This document shows, piece by piece, positions 35,627-43,845 of a DNA stretch of 64,000 nucleotides. The translations under genes and the position numbers were made by a program. The stretch spans positions 2,525,501 to 2,589,500 of the forward strand of contig NC_015977.1 in assembly GCF_000225345.1 (NCBI RefSeq). The letters run 5' to 3'. Every line of letters starts with the position of its first letter. Position 1 is the first letter of the stretch. This DNA comes from Roseburia hominis A2-183. Lineage in GTDB: Bacteria > Bacillota > Clostridia > Lachnospirales > Lachnospiraceae. The notes under the pieces were generated by a model. It was not told where the DNA came from. It made no database searches and worked only from the letters and a program-made list of their open reading frames with translations.

Positions 35627-36042
35627 GATTGAATATTCATGGTAATCTTGCAGTCCGCCATGTGCTCATAATTCACTTCCAGCGCATAATCCACTTTTAC
35701 GGACAGATTGTGTTCCGTCTCCTCCACCTGCACTTTCGTGGCGTCAATTCCGATCAGCAGATTCCCGTACGGCGTATAATAATAGGTGACATTTTTCTTG
35801 TCCTTTTCAAACATCATATGTACATTCGTCTCACCACGCTTCGTGATATCAAGTACCTCATCCCCGAGCTTGATGATATTTTTGGTGGTACCCGCCGTAT
35901 CCTCCGCCACCTCGTCATACAGAATATAATGCCTGCCGTTCTTCTTATAATAAGAACCGGAGGTAATCACCTCTACCGGTTCACTGTTTTCTCCCCCAGC
36001 AAACTGAAGACCGCTGATGGAGATCAATACATCTTTTGTCAT
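35599..36042 (-). CDS. DUF1934 domain protein (calycin-like)
   Basis: 147 residues, beginning MTKDVLISISGLQF. The segment order (GSYYKKNGRHYILYDE, IIKLGDEVLDITKRGE, MMFEKDKKNVTYYYTPYGNLLIGIDA, VDYALEVNYEHMADCKITMNI) matches DUF1934/YwiB-like small beta-barrel proteins of Firmicutes. Their role is not established. The final codons lie inside the terminator hairpin shared with the convergent gene, so the last residues (AGNFKI) are read from the stem. Confidence 0.87.
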   Translation of the reverse strand: MTKDVLISISGLQFAGGENSEPVEVITSGSYYKKNGRHYILYDEVAEDTAGTTKNIIKLGDEVLDITKRGETNVHMMFEKDKKNVTYYYTPYGNLLIGIDATKVQVEETEHNLSVKVDYALEVNYEHMADCKITMNIQSKNAGNFKI

Positions 36043-36099
36043 CGTTACACTCCCTTTTATCTCAACTCATATTACCGGCTTTTGGCGGAATAATCAAGC

Positions 36100-36726
36100 C
36101 TATTCTTTCAGGTCGTCCAAAAATGTCAGATAGCGGCAGCGCACCTTATAATTTCCCTCCTCAAGCACCGCCCGGTATTCCTCCTTGGACAACACTTTTT
36201 TCAGTTCCTCCCCGGCGCTCTCATCCACGACTTCATACATACTTCCCTCAAAGCACATATTCGGGTACATGACGCACCACCAGTTATGACCTTCGCCCTC
36301 TCCGATCACAACCCGCAGCGCCTCATATTTCCCCGCCGGGAAGGTGAATTTTCCATATGTTTTGGACGGAAATTCCGTCTCCTCTATCGCGGCATGCACC
36401 TCGTACTCATATCCGGCTTCCCGCACCACCGCCTGCGCCGTCTCCGCAATCTCGGGCAGGTGCGCCTCCACCACCTGCTCGCACGCCTCTCTGTCCGGGA
36501 CATCCGAAAGCAGCTCTGCCATCCGGCTTCCCACGGCATCACGCACCGCAAGCTTTAAATTCTGATCCTCCGCGGTATCGCTGTTGGCAAGCACATGGAA
36601 CCGCAGCACCTTCCCAGCAATCTGCTCCTGTATTCTCTGATTTTTCACATACTGCATTTCCAGGAGGGCAAGCAGCATCACATTCATTCCCAACAACAAG
36701 TACCAGATCCATTTACGTCTTTGCAT
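36100..36726 (-). CDS. spoIIR: Stage II sporulation protein R
   Basis: 208-residue signalling protein made in the forespore and sent to the intermembrane space, where it triggers SpoIIGA to process pro-sigma-E in the mother cell. N-terminal signal anchor (WIWYLLLGMNVMLLALLEM), then the SpoIIR core: RFHVLANSDTAEDQNLKLAVRDAV, EYEVHAAIEETEFPSKTYG and FPAGKYEALRVVIGEGEGHNWWCVMYP. This establishes that the organism can form spores. It is next to germination genes on the same strand. The promoter should be sigma-F dependent from family knowledge; I did not identify it confidently. Confidence 0.96.
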   Translation of the reverse strand: MQRRKWIWYLLLGMNVMLLALLEMQYVKNQRIQEQIAGKVLRFHVLANSDTAEDQNLKLAVRDAVGSRMAELLSDVPDREACEQVVEAHLPEIAETAQAVVREAGYEYEVHAAIEETEFPSKTYGKFTFPAGKYEALRVVIGEGEGHNWWCVMYPNMCFEGSMYEVVDESAGEELKKVLSKEEYRAVLEEGNYKVRCRYLTFLDDLKE

Positions 36727-36792
36727 AACGGCATTTTCTTCCTTTCCTCTGCTGCAAAAGACGATTCCCGTTTTGATACCGTTTTATTCACT

Positions 36793-38841
36793 TTATGATA
36801 AATGAATCCAGTTTATTTTTACCTGATAGACAATCGCAACCTCTTCCTCGTAGTTCTCCCCGCACTCCTGGTACTCCTCATACCAGCCCCGCGCCGCGCC
36901 TCCGAGCTTGCGGTAACTGTCTGTAAGATCCACCTGCCGCTTCCGCTGCACATTTGCCGCCATCCGGTTCATATAGTCTTCCGCCAAAAGTGCAAGCTCC
37001 TTTTTGTTCTCCTTTCCGCCGGTTCCCTGCACGCTTCCGCTGCAGTGAATCGTCACCAGGACTTCCCGCACGCCATCCTTTTCCGAGAACGTGATCTCAT
37101 TTGTGGCATCCGACAGCAGTAACATTCCCTCCTCCAACGGTAAACCGTACTCCCTCATGCGGTTTTGTGTAAAAAAAGCGAGTCTCGCCGCCTCCGCGTC
37201 AACCATGCCTGCCGGCATCCCACGCTTCCACACATAATACTGCTCCACCGCCGGTTTTTCGTCCTTCACGGTAACATACGGCAAAAACAGTGTCTCCTGC
37301 CGGTTGTCCATCTCCTGGTACAGCGATCCGATCGTGGGGTACGCCTGCTTTTTGATCTGGGACACATTCTCAAACTGTTCCTCCAGATAATCCCCGACCG
37401 CTTCTCCCAGCGTCTCACTCTGCGCCAGCAGTGCTTCGGCATCCTCCGTGACCACCACATAGGCGTTGCGCGGCACCTCGCTCTTCTCCTTCAAAAACGC
37501 GAGCCACTCCTGCACGGCTGCCTCATCCTCCACAAATTCCTGTTCCAGGATCAGAACCTTCAGATGACTGTAATCCACCATCCGGTTTCCCGCCTGCTCC
37601 GCTTCATACCACGCCAGCCCGGCATCCTTCGTGTCCCTCACCGCAATCTCAATCGGAAAATCACGATCCTCCAGCTCCGCGGGGGCACAGCCTGTCATCA
37701 CAAGCAGGACAACTGCACAGATCACCGCAAGCGCAAGCAGCCTCCTTCCCCATTTTTTCTGTGCGGCAAAGACGGGGGCCAGCACCAGAAACGGCGTTCC
37801 GACATACCACAGGAACCGCTCGTACCAGTCGAATACCGCTCTGCTCCGGTAAAAACAGATTGCTGCCGCAGACGCTGCCACCGCCACAGATCCATAGAAA
37901 ATCCACATGTACTTTTTCCCTTTTGGCATTTTTAGAATAGGTTTACATAATTCCTCTGCTATGCTGCTTCCATAAAAAACGCAGCTGTTTAAAAGAGCAT
38001 AAAGCGTAAAAAACCACACGCCGAACATAAACGCATCCGTTCTTTTTAAAAAGCCGCCGGATATTTTTACCGTGCTCATCAGCGTGACTGCCGGATAATC
38101 CATCCCCGCAAGCGCCGGTACCCCGAAAATTCCCTCCAGAACCAGATAGAGCACCGCATGGAGACATCCCACAAATAGGATTGCCCTCTTTCCCGCCGCA
38201 AACAATGTTTCCTGCCGCTTAACATACGTTCCCGAAAAAAGAAGCAGAAATGCAAAGGAAAGATTCAAAAACACCCCGTAAGCTCCGCCTGCCACGCCCT
38301 TTAAGCTGCTCATTCCAAGCGGCGCCCAGTAATCGGTGCACACTTCATCCGCCGCAGCAAAGAGCATGAGAAACAGCGGGATCAAAAGAAACCAGAACAG
38401 CATCTCATAGACTCTCGCCCGTCCCTCGATTCCCCCCGCAAGTCCATACAGCACCAGTAGCATGATAACCGAAAGGACCAGATAAAACGATTCTCCGCGC
38501 AGAAGATCCCGGAGAATAATGTCTGCAAATAGATACGCCACATACCCTGCAAACAGCACCAGGTAGATCAGATAACCTGCCTGTACGATTCCTCCCCCGA
38601 TTCTTCCCAGCTGCCGCTCCATATATTCCGGATAAGATTCCTGTGCGGGCGGCGCAAGCCTGCGCAATATCCATAGATACGCGAGCGCTGCCGCCATCCC
38701 GATTCCGATTGACAGAATGCCGTCTCTCCCCGCCGTCTTCGCAAGCATCTGTGGGACGAGAAGTGTGCCGATGCCAAGCAGATCATACGTCATCAGCCGA
38801 TACATCTGGCGTCCCGATATCCTGTTATTTTCTGAAAACAT
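36793..38841 (-). CDS. Fused GerAB permease-GerAC lipoprotein-type germination protein
   Basis: 682 residues from ATG 38841 (a GTG at 38862 is also possible). Residues 1-365 are a GerAB-type ten-helix transporter of the APC superfamily (SENNRISGRQMYRLMTYDLLGIGTLLVP; EYMERQLGRIGGG). Directly after it comes a GerAC signal peptide and lipobox, LLVMTGC, with the Cys at about 385, then GerAC sequence (ELEDRDFPIEIAVR; LSDATNEITFSEKDG; DYMNRMAANVQRK). The two subunits are separate proteins in classical gerA operons. Joined, they would give a membrane permease with an extracytoplasmic C domain. It overlaps or abuts the GerAA gene. It is likely part of a nutrient germinant receptor. Confidence 0.9.
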   Translation of the reverse strand: MFSENNRISGRQMYRLMTYDLLGIGTLLVPQMLAKTAGRDGILSIGIGMAAALAYLWILRRLAPPAQESYPEYMERQLGRIGGGIVQAGYLIYLVLFAGYVAYLFADIILRDLLRGESFYLVLSVIMLLVLYGLAGGIEGRARVYEMLFWFLLIPLFLMLFAAADEVCTDYWAPLGMSSLKGVAGGAYGVFLNLSFAFLLLFSGTYVKRQETLFAAGKRAILFVGCLHAVLYLVLEGIFGVPALAGMDYPAVTLMSTVKISGGFLKRTDAFMFGVWFFTLYALLNSCVFYGSSIAEELCKPILKMPKGKKYMWIFYGSVAVAASAAAICFYRSRAVFDWYERFLWYVGTPFLVLAPVFAAQKKWGRRLLALAVICAVVLLVMTGCAPAELEDRDFPIEIAVRDTKDAGLAWYEAEQAGNRMVDYSHLKVLILEQEFVEDEAAVQEWLAFLKEKSEVPRNAYVVVTEDAEALLAQSETLGEAVGDYLEEQFENVSQIKKQAYPTIGSLYQEMDNRQETLFLPYVTVKDEKPAVEQYYVWKRGMPAGMVDAEAARLAFFTQNRMREYGLPLEEGMLLLSDATNEITFSEKDGVREVLVTIHCSGSVQGTGGKENKKELALLAEDYMNRMAANVQRKRQVDLTDSYRKLGGAARGWYEEYQECGENYEEEVAIVYQVKINWIHLS

Positions 38842-38858
38842 AGTCCGTTTCCTCTCTG

Positions 38859-40340
38859 TCACTGTTTCATCCGCAGCTTTCTGCGGTTATTTTTCTTCGC
38901 GTAGATCGGGCGTTTCCAGAGCAGCCGAAGTGGCTGCCGCCAAAGGAAATCGCGTTCATCTTCATAATCGTTCAGATCTGCCGCCACATACGGCATCAGG
39001 TACGGCACGCCAAAGCTTTTTAAGTGCGACAGATGGATCAGCACGGCAAGCAGCCCTGCCAGAAACCCGAAAAAACCAAGCCATGCGCAGATTCCGATAA
39101 AAAAGAACTTGAGCAGCCGGAATGCCGTTGCAAACTCCTCATTCGGTACAGCAAACGAACACAGCGCCGTAAACGAGATCACAATCACGACAATCGGACT
39201 CACCAGATTTGCCTCCACGGCTGCCTGCCCGATGATCAGTCCCCCCACAATTCCAATCGTATTCCCCATCGCTCCGGGCAGCCGCACTCCCGCCTCCCGC
39301 AGCAGTTCAAACGAAAGCTCCATGATAATCACCTCAATCACCGCCGGAAACGGCACGCCGCTCCTGGCGTCCGCAAAGGACAGCAGGAGCGTGGTCGGCA
39401 GAATCTGTGTGTGGAAATTGGTGACCGCCAGATAGAGTCCCGGCAATGTCATGGCAAAAAAGGATGCAAAATAGCGCAAAAGGCGCTCAAAGCTTGCGAT
39501 CTCCCAGCGGTTATAGTAATCGTCGCTCGTCTTGATAAAGGAATTGTAATCGGTCGGCAGAATGAGCGCGATCGGCGAATTGTCCGACAGCACAACCACT
39601 CTGCCGTCAAGGATGGACATTGCCGCCCGGTCCGGCCGTTCCGTCGTCTGAAACTGTGGAAACGGGGAATACCATTTTTCCTCCGACAGCTGTTCAATGA
39701 CTCCGCTGTCGAGTACCCCGTCAATCTCAAATCCCTCCAGCCGCTCCTCAATCTTTGCCACCAGCTCGGGATAGACGATTCCTTCCATATAGACCAGATA
39801 GACGTTGGTGTTGGAGCGCACGCCCATTTTTTTCTCTTTTACCTTGACCTGTGGCGACCGGATTCTCTTGCGGATCAACGCCGCATTCTGTTTTACCGAA
39901 TCCCCGAATCCCTCGTTAGAACCACGCACCACTTTTTCCGAGTCCGCCTCGTTGATCCCCATATTCGGATAACCGTCATCCGGAATCTTGACCGCTTTCG
40001 CAAAACCGTCGACGAAAAAGATGGCTTCTCCGGTCAAAAGACCGTCCCCCGCCTCCTCGATCGTCGTAAAATAGGTCGCATCGGAGGTTCCGAGGGCATT
40101 CTGTTCCAACACCCGCAGAATCTCCTCCCGCTCCAGACCCCTTAAGTATTTTAAAACTTCTAACAGCGCCGAATTTCCCATATCTACCGAGACTTCAATG
40201 AACGTGAGGTAGCACGCCACGTCCCGGTTTTTTCCAAGATTCATCCGCTTCTTCTTGATGTCGTCACAGGTGTGAAACAGTTCCTCCATATGTGCGATGT
40301 TCTCGTCGAGTCTCTCGCTGATCTTTGTCTTCTCCGCCAC
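38859..40340 (-). CDS. Spore germination protein, GerAA type
   Basis: 493-residue GerA-family subunit of a nutrient germinant receptor in the spore inner membrane. The large N-terminal cytoplasmic domain (1-290) has the pattern IFFVDGFAKAVKIP, RGSNEGFGDSVKQNAALIRKRI and YMEGIVYPELVAKIEERL. Then come membrane helices (YFASFFAMTLPGLYLAVTNFH; RLPGAMGNTIGIVGGLIIGQAAVEA; FFIGICAWLGFFGFLAGLLAVLIHL). It starts with GTG at 40340, preceded by AAAGGAAG. The GerAB-GerAC fusion follows with coupled translation. The germinant is unknown. Confidence 0.94.
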   Translation of the reverse strand: MAEKTKISERLDENIAHMEELFHTCDDIKKKRMNLGKNRDVACYLTFIEVSVDMGNSALLEVLKYLRGLEREEILRVLEQNALGTSDATYFTTIEEAGDGLLTGEAIFFVDGFAKAVKIPDDGYPNMGINEADSEKVVRGSNEGFGDSVKQNAALIRKRIRSPQVKVKEKKMGVRSNTNVYLVYMEGIVYPELVAKIEERLEGFEIDGVLDSGVIEQLSEEKWYSPFPQFQTTERPDRAAMSILDGRVVVLSDNSPIALILPTDYNSFIKTSDDYYNRWEIASFERLLRYFASFFAMTLPGLYLAVTNFHTQILPTTLLLSFADARSGVPFPAVIEVIIMELSFELLREAGVRLPGAMGNTIGIVGGLIIGQAAVEANLVSPIVVIVISFTALCSFAVPNEEFATAFRLLKFFFIGICAWLGFFGFLAGLLAVLIHLSHLKSFGVPYLMPYVAADLNDYEDERDFLWRQPLRLLWKRPIYAKKNNRRKLRMKQ

Positions 40341-40362
40341 AGATTTTCTTCCTTTCCTAAAA

Positions 40363-40391
40363 CAAAAACGGGGCAGGCATCCGCCTGTCCC
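40363..40391 (-). terminator. Terminator of the gntR-ispE transcript
   Basis: Stem GGGACAGGC/GCCTGCCCC with loop GGAT on the minus strand is followed by GTTTTTGTTTT, between the GntR gene and gerAA. Confidence 0.85.
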
Positions 40392-40394
40392 TGT

Positions 40395-40423
40395 TAGTTT
40401 GTTCCATTTCGGGAAATTTATTC
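40395..40423 (-). promoter_or_regulatory. Possible sigma-G-type promoter for gerAA operon
   Basis: GAATA (40423-40419) and CAAACTA (40401-40395) with a 17-base spacer resemble the forespore sigma-G pattern (GHATR ... CATNNTA) with one mismatch in the -10. It lies between the GntR stop and gerAA and overlaps the start of the terminator stem. Low certainty. Confidence 0.3.
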
Positions 40424-41099
40424 ACTTTTCCTGCTCCCGGATCATTTCCTTCACCGCTGTCGCCTGGTTCATCACATGCTTGTGCATCGCCGCCGTCAGC
40501 ATGGTCTTATCCTTTGCGGTAAGCCCCTCCACGATCTGGCTGTGCTCCCGGATCAGAATCGGGAAATTCTTTTCATCCTTTAAATATTCCACGCGGTAGC
40601 GGTACATCTGCTCCCGCAGATTGTTGAGCATGTTCTCCAGCTTGACGTTGCGCGTCGCATGATAGATGATGTCATGAAACCGCACATCCGCCTCCGCAAT
40701 CCGCTTGACGTCCCCCGTCTTTGTGGATTCCTCGAACTCATGCATGGTATGTCTGAGCTCCGCAAGCTCCTCCTCGGAAATCTGCTCGCAGGCGATGGAT
40801 GCCGCCAGTTCGTCGAGCGCATCCCGGATCTGCAAGACATCCTCCATGTCTTTTTCCGTCATCCGCGCAACTTCCGCACCTTTTCTTGGAATCGTGACCG
40901 CCAGTCCCTCCTGCTCGAGCATACGAATCGCCTCACGGATCGGCGTGCGGCTCACCCCAAGCTTTGCTGCCAGCTGCAGCTCCATAAGACGCTCCCCCGG
41001 CTTAAGCTCTCCTTTTAAGATCGCTTCCCGCAGTGTGTTAAACACCACATCCCGAAGCGGAAGGTATGCATTCATGTTCAATGTCAGATCCTCTGTCAT
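40422..41099 (-). CDS. GntR-family regulator, FadR/FCD subfamily
   Basis: 225-residue DNA-binding regulator. The N-terminal winged helix is GntR-like (VFNTLREAILKGELKPGERLMELQLAAKLGVSRTPIREAIRMLEQEGLAV). The C-terminal all-helical FCD ligand domain has its metal-binding acidic and His residues (DALDELAASIACEQIS, DVRFHDIIYHATRN, EHSQIVEGLTAKD). The ligand is unknown; FCD proteins commonly sense organic acids. It starts with AGGAGG upstream, 45 bases after ispE, so the two share a transcript. No target operator was evident. Confidence 0.94.
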   Translation of the reverse strand: MTEDLTLNMNAYLPLRDVVFNTLREAILKGELKPGERLMELQLAAKLGVSRTPIREAIRMLEQEGLAVTIPRKGAEVARMTEKDMEDVLQIRDALDELAASIACEQISEEELAELRHTMHEFEESTKTGDVKRIAEADVRFHDIIYHATRNVKLENMLNNLREQMYRYRVEYLKDEKNFPILIREHSQIVEGLTAKDKTMLTAAMHKHVMNQATAVKEMIREQEK

Positions 41100-41144
41100 A
41101 AGTACCTCCTTCTGCTTTGTTATCTGTTTCTGCCCGTCTTCTCC

Positions 41145-42017
41145 TCACCGCGCATTGTTGTATATGCTTGTCAGGTAAACCTGTTTTGCAAGATTTGATT
41201 CACGCATTGCCTCGTATGCAGCCACGGCTGTATCCCCGTTGGCAAACAGGCCAAAGACCGTTGGACCGCTTCCGCTCATCATTGCATGGACTGCACCGTG
41301 CTCCATCATATGATCCTTGATCTCTGCAATGACCGGATAATTGGGAATCGTAACTGTCTCCAGCACATTTCCCATGTGTCCTGCGATCTGCTCCAAATTC
41401 TTCGCCCGGATCGCACCGATCAGCCCATCAATATCCGGATGCACGGTATCCGCATCCAGCTTCAGATTCTCATAGACAAATTTTGTGGAAACCCCGATCT
41501 GCGGCTTAGCAATCAGCACTGGACATTTGACCATCGGAGGAAGCGCCGATAATTTTTCACCGATCCCCTCCGCGAGCGCCGTTCCGCGCATAATACAGTA
41601 GGGAACATCCGCGCCGAGCTTCACACCGCGCGTCATCAGATCCTCCTTAGAAAGCCCCAGATCAAAAATGCGGTTCATTCCATATAATACGGCCGCAGCG
41701 TCCGTGCTTCCGCCTGCCATGCCGGCTGCCACCGGAATGTGCTTATGCAGCTTTACATCAATACCGTCCCCAATGTCAAATTCCTCTTTGAGAAGTGCTG
41801 CCGCCTTGTATACCAGATTGTTCTCATTTGTCGGCAGAAACGCAAGGTTGGTCGACATCGTAATCCTGCCCGACTGATTGCGGGTAATCTCCAGCCGGTC
41901 AAACAGATGAATCGTCTGCATGATCATCCGCACCTCATGGTACCCGTCCGGTCTCTTCCGTACCACATCAAGTCCGAGATTTACTTTTGCCAGTGCTTTT
42001 ACCGAAATCTCTTTCAT
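41145..42017 (-). CDS. ispE: 4-diphosphocytidyl-2-C-methyl-D-erythritol kinase
   Basis: 290-residue GHMP kinase of the non-mevalonate isoprenoid pathway, which phosphorylates CDP-ME at the 2-hydroxyl with ATP. N-terminal VKALAKVNLGLDVVRKRPDGYHEV is the IspE signature, the ATP loop is HIPVAAGMAGGSTDAAAVL, and MMSGSGPTVFGLF is the C-terminal GHMP motif. Full length. The gene lies upstream of the GntR regulator, and its start region faces the motility-type promoter of the divergent gene. Confidence 0.96.
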   Translation of the reverse strand: MKEISVKALAKVNLGLDVVRKRPDGYHEVRMIMQTIHLFDRLEITRNQSGRITMSTNLAFLPTNENNLVYKAAALLKEEFDIGDGIDVKLHKHIPVAAGMAGGSTDAAAVLYGMNRIFDLGLSKEDLMTRGVKLGADVPYCIMRGTALAEGIGEKLSALPPMVKCPVLIAKPQIGVSTKFVYENLKLDADTVHPDIDGLIGAIRAKNLEQIAGHMGNVLETVTIPNYPVIAEIKDHMMEHGAVHAMMSGSGPTVFGLFANGDTAVAAYEAMRESNLAKQVYLTSIYNNAR

Positions 42018-42130
42018 AATGCCCCCATGTTTTTTTAATGTATTTTGTATACAGACTGAATCTTACCATGACTTGTAAAAAAGGTCAATTATCTCTCCTT
42101 CTTTTTACGCAATAAAATTTCTCAAAAATC

Positions 42131-42158
42131 TAAACCGGGCAATGTTTCCTGCCGATAT
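42131..42158 (+). promoter_or_regulatory. Motility sigma (sigma-D/28) promoter
   Basis: TAAA (42131-42134), a 16-base spacer and GCCGATAT (42151-42158) match the sigma-D/FliA consensus, -10 box GCCGATAT exactly. The start codon of the downstream gene is about 80 bases away at 42238. Confidence 0.78.
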
Positions 42159-42237
42159 AGAAGATGAGACAAAGAGCAGGCATGGATGCCTCCTGTCAAT
42201 TATTTTAAACCGATCCAAGGGAATGGAGGAATGAATT

Positions 42238-42852
42238 ATGGCAATTAACAGTATTACAAACTCAGTGGCAGCACAGCGGGCTTCTACTTATACCGCAGCA
42301 AAGACGGACCATACAGAGAAAAAGAGTGAGAGCAGCACAAAGACCGATACCGGTGTCGTATATGAGAAGAGTTCCGGTCAGACATCCGGCACGGTTACAA
42401 AGAAAACCGATTACGCACTTGTCAACAAGTTAAAGGCAGATGCCGAGCAGCGTACCTCCCAGCTTCGCAGTCTTGTAGAAAAGATGATGACCAAGCAGGG
42501 TGTTGCCATCGGTACCGCAGATTCTATGTGGAGCTTCCTTGCAAAAGGTGATTTTACCGTAGATGAAGCCACCAGGGCACAGGCGCAGGCAGATATCGCT
42601 GATGACGGTTACTGGGGCGTCGACCAGACTTCAGACCGTATTCTTGATTTTGCAAAAGCACTCTCCGGCAACGATCCGGAAAAAGCTGATCTTCTTCTTG
42701 ACGCTTTCAAGAAGGGCTTCAAGGAAGCAACCAAGTCCTGGGGACAGGATCTTCCGGACATCTCACAGCGCACCTACGATGCCGTTGTGGAGAAGTTCAA
42801 CAAGTGGAAGAACGGAACCGAGGAGACGGAGGCTGCCCAGACGCAGGCATAA
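42238..42852 (+). CDS. Unknown protein under a motility-type promoter
   Basis: 204 residues with no signal peptide or membrane helix. N-terminal 60 residues are polar and Ser/Thr/Lys-rich (MAINSITNSVAAQRASTYTA). The C-terminal helical part (SQLRSLVEKMMTKQG, DGYWGVDQTSDRILDFAKAL, GFKEATKSWGQDLPDIS, TYDAVVEKFNKW) has a pattern reminiscent of DUF5610-like proteins; that likeness is a weak memory-based match. GGAGG precedes the ATG. The sigma-D promoter suggests it is expressed with flagellar and chemotaxis genes, perhaps as a filament- or secretion-related accessory protein (inference). A repeat element follows it. Confidence 0.88.
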   Translation: MAINSITNSVAAQRASTYTAAKTDHTEKKSESSTKTDTGVVYEKSSGQTSGTVTKKTDYALVNKLKADAEQRTSQLRSLVEKMMTKQGVAIGTADSMWSFLAKGDFTVDEATRAQAQADIADDGYWGVDQTSDRILDFAKALSGNDPEKADLLLDAFKKGFKEATKSWGQDLPDISQRTYDAVVEKFNKWKNGTEETEAAQTQA

Positions 42853-42892
42853 TCCAAATTTAGAACGGGATACGTTTTCTTATAAGTAATAG

Positions 42893-43212
42893 AGATGTAT
42901 GACGTTCCAAATGCAACCGGGGCGGCAATTCTAATCGCAAAGTCCGGTATTTCTAACCATGCCGCGTCAAACATCCTTGAACATCTTTGTTTTTCCAAGT
43001 TTGGAACATTCCACGTAGTGTGTCCACAAGCTGCAGACAATTTTAGGACTTTTGTGTGTGCCCCTTGTTGGCACCCAGACAACAGATGGCGAAATGCCAT
43101 CTTTATGTCAAACAAAACATAACCGCGCGAAGCCGATGTCTGAGTTATCATCTGCCCTGTTTTCAATAGCAGATGATAACGAGTTCGGTTCGCGCGGTTA
43201 TGTTTTGCATTC
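42893..43212 (+). repeat. Structured repeat element, copy 1 (one arm plus central hairpin)
   Basis: This stretch is about 80% identical by eye to the reverse complement of the right part of the palindromic element at 57488-58092. It carries one arm and then the central hairpin: 17-bp perfect outer stem AAACATAACCGCGCGAA/TTCGCGCGGTTATGTTT (43115-43205) and inner stem TTATCATCTGC/GCAGATGATAA. Two smaller hairpins (GTGCC/GGCAC, AGATGGC/GCCATCT) precede it. It fills the gap between convergent genes. ORFs across it are not supported as genes. Confidence 0.8.
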
Positions 43213-43218
43213 ACTTGT

Positions 43219-43824
43219 TCAATTCCGGTACGTCATCTGCGGCTGTCTGGCAGCCTCCATCTGTTTCTGACGTTTGTGTCTGCCGTGTACGGTACAGAAT
43301 CCGACGACCGCCGCCACAACGTCCAGCACAAAGATAAAGTGCAGTATCGACAGGGCAACTGCTACCCCCACGGACAGCTTTTTTTCACTGCACGCCCGGA
43401 TGCAGCCGCACAGTCCGTAGATGGACGGCGGTATCAAAAACAGGACATCCGCAATCCACATCACGCCGATAATCGCGACTCCGCCAAACATAAACGTCGC
43501 AAATCCCGCCAGCACCATAAACGCCGCCAGCAGATAATACGGGACATAGCACAGCTTCATCAGCATATCCCACAGAAGCAGCGCCTGCGCGCCGGTTCCT
43601 GCCGCCGTCTGATAGATGACCCAGACGACATTTAAGAGCACGACCACCGTGTAGACAATGCAGATTGCCGTCTGCGTCATCTGCAATCTGGAATCGCCCG
43701 CCATGATATAGGCTCCAGACGAATCTCTGTCCGGTCTTCCCATGCCCACAGACAGAACCACAAAAAGCAGATACGGTAAAATCAGCAGAAGAATCGGTGT
43801 CACTATTCCAATTATTTTTTTCAT
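43219..43824 (-). CDS. Hypothetical multi-pass membrane protein
   Basis: 201 residues with about five membrane segments (IIGIVTPILLLILPYLLFVVL; TAICIVYTVVVLLNVVWVIY; LLAAFMVLAGFATFMFGGVAI; VMWIADVLFLIPPSIYGL; SVGVAVALSILHFIFVLDVVAAVVG) and a basic tail KRQKQMEAARQPQ. I do not recognise a family. It lies 21 bases after the aspartate-type aminotransferase gene. Its 3' end abuts repeat copy 1. Confidence 0.8.
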   Translation of the reverse strand: MKKIIGIVTPILLLILPYLLFVVLSVGMGRPDRDSSGAYIMAGDSRLQMTQTAICIVYTVVVLLNVVWVIYQTAAGTGAQALLLWDMLMKLCYVPYYLLAAFMVLAGFATFMFGGVAIIGVMWIADVLFLIPPSIYGLCGCIRACSEKKLSVGVAVALSILHFIFVLDVVAAVVGFCTVHGRHKRQKQMEAARQPQMTYRN

Positions 43825-43845
43825 ATCATTCCCTGCTCTGTGCTC

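Noticed and set aside
39024..40145. Plus-strand open frame of 373 codons
   Set aside because: It lies wholly antisense to gerAA; composition (His/Arg/Gln-rich) is typical of a shadow frame.
42774..43214. Minus-strand open frame of 146 codons across repeat copy 1
   Set aside because: It reads through the repeat hairpin and the end of the sigma-D gene, with no ribosome site; explained by the repeat.
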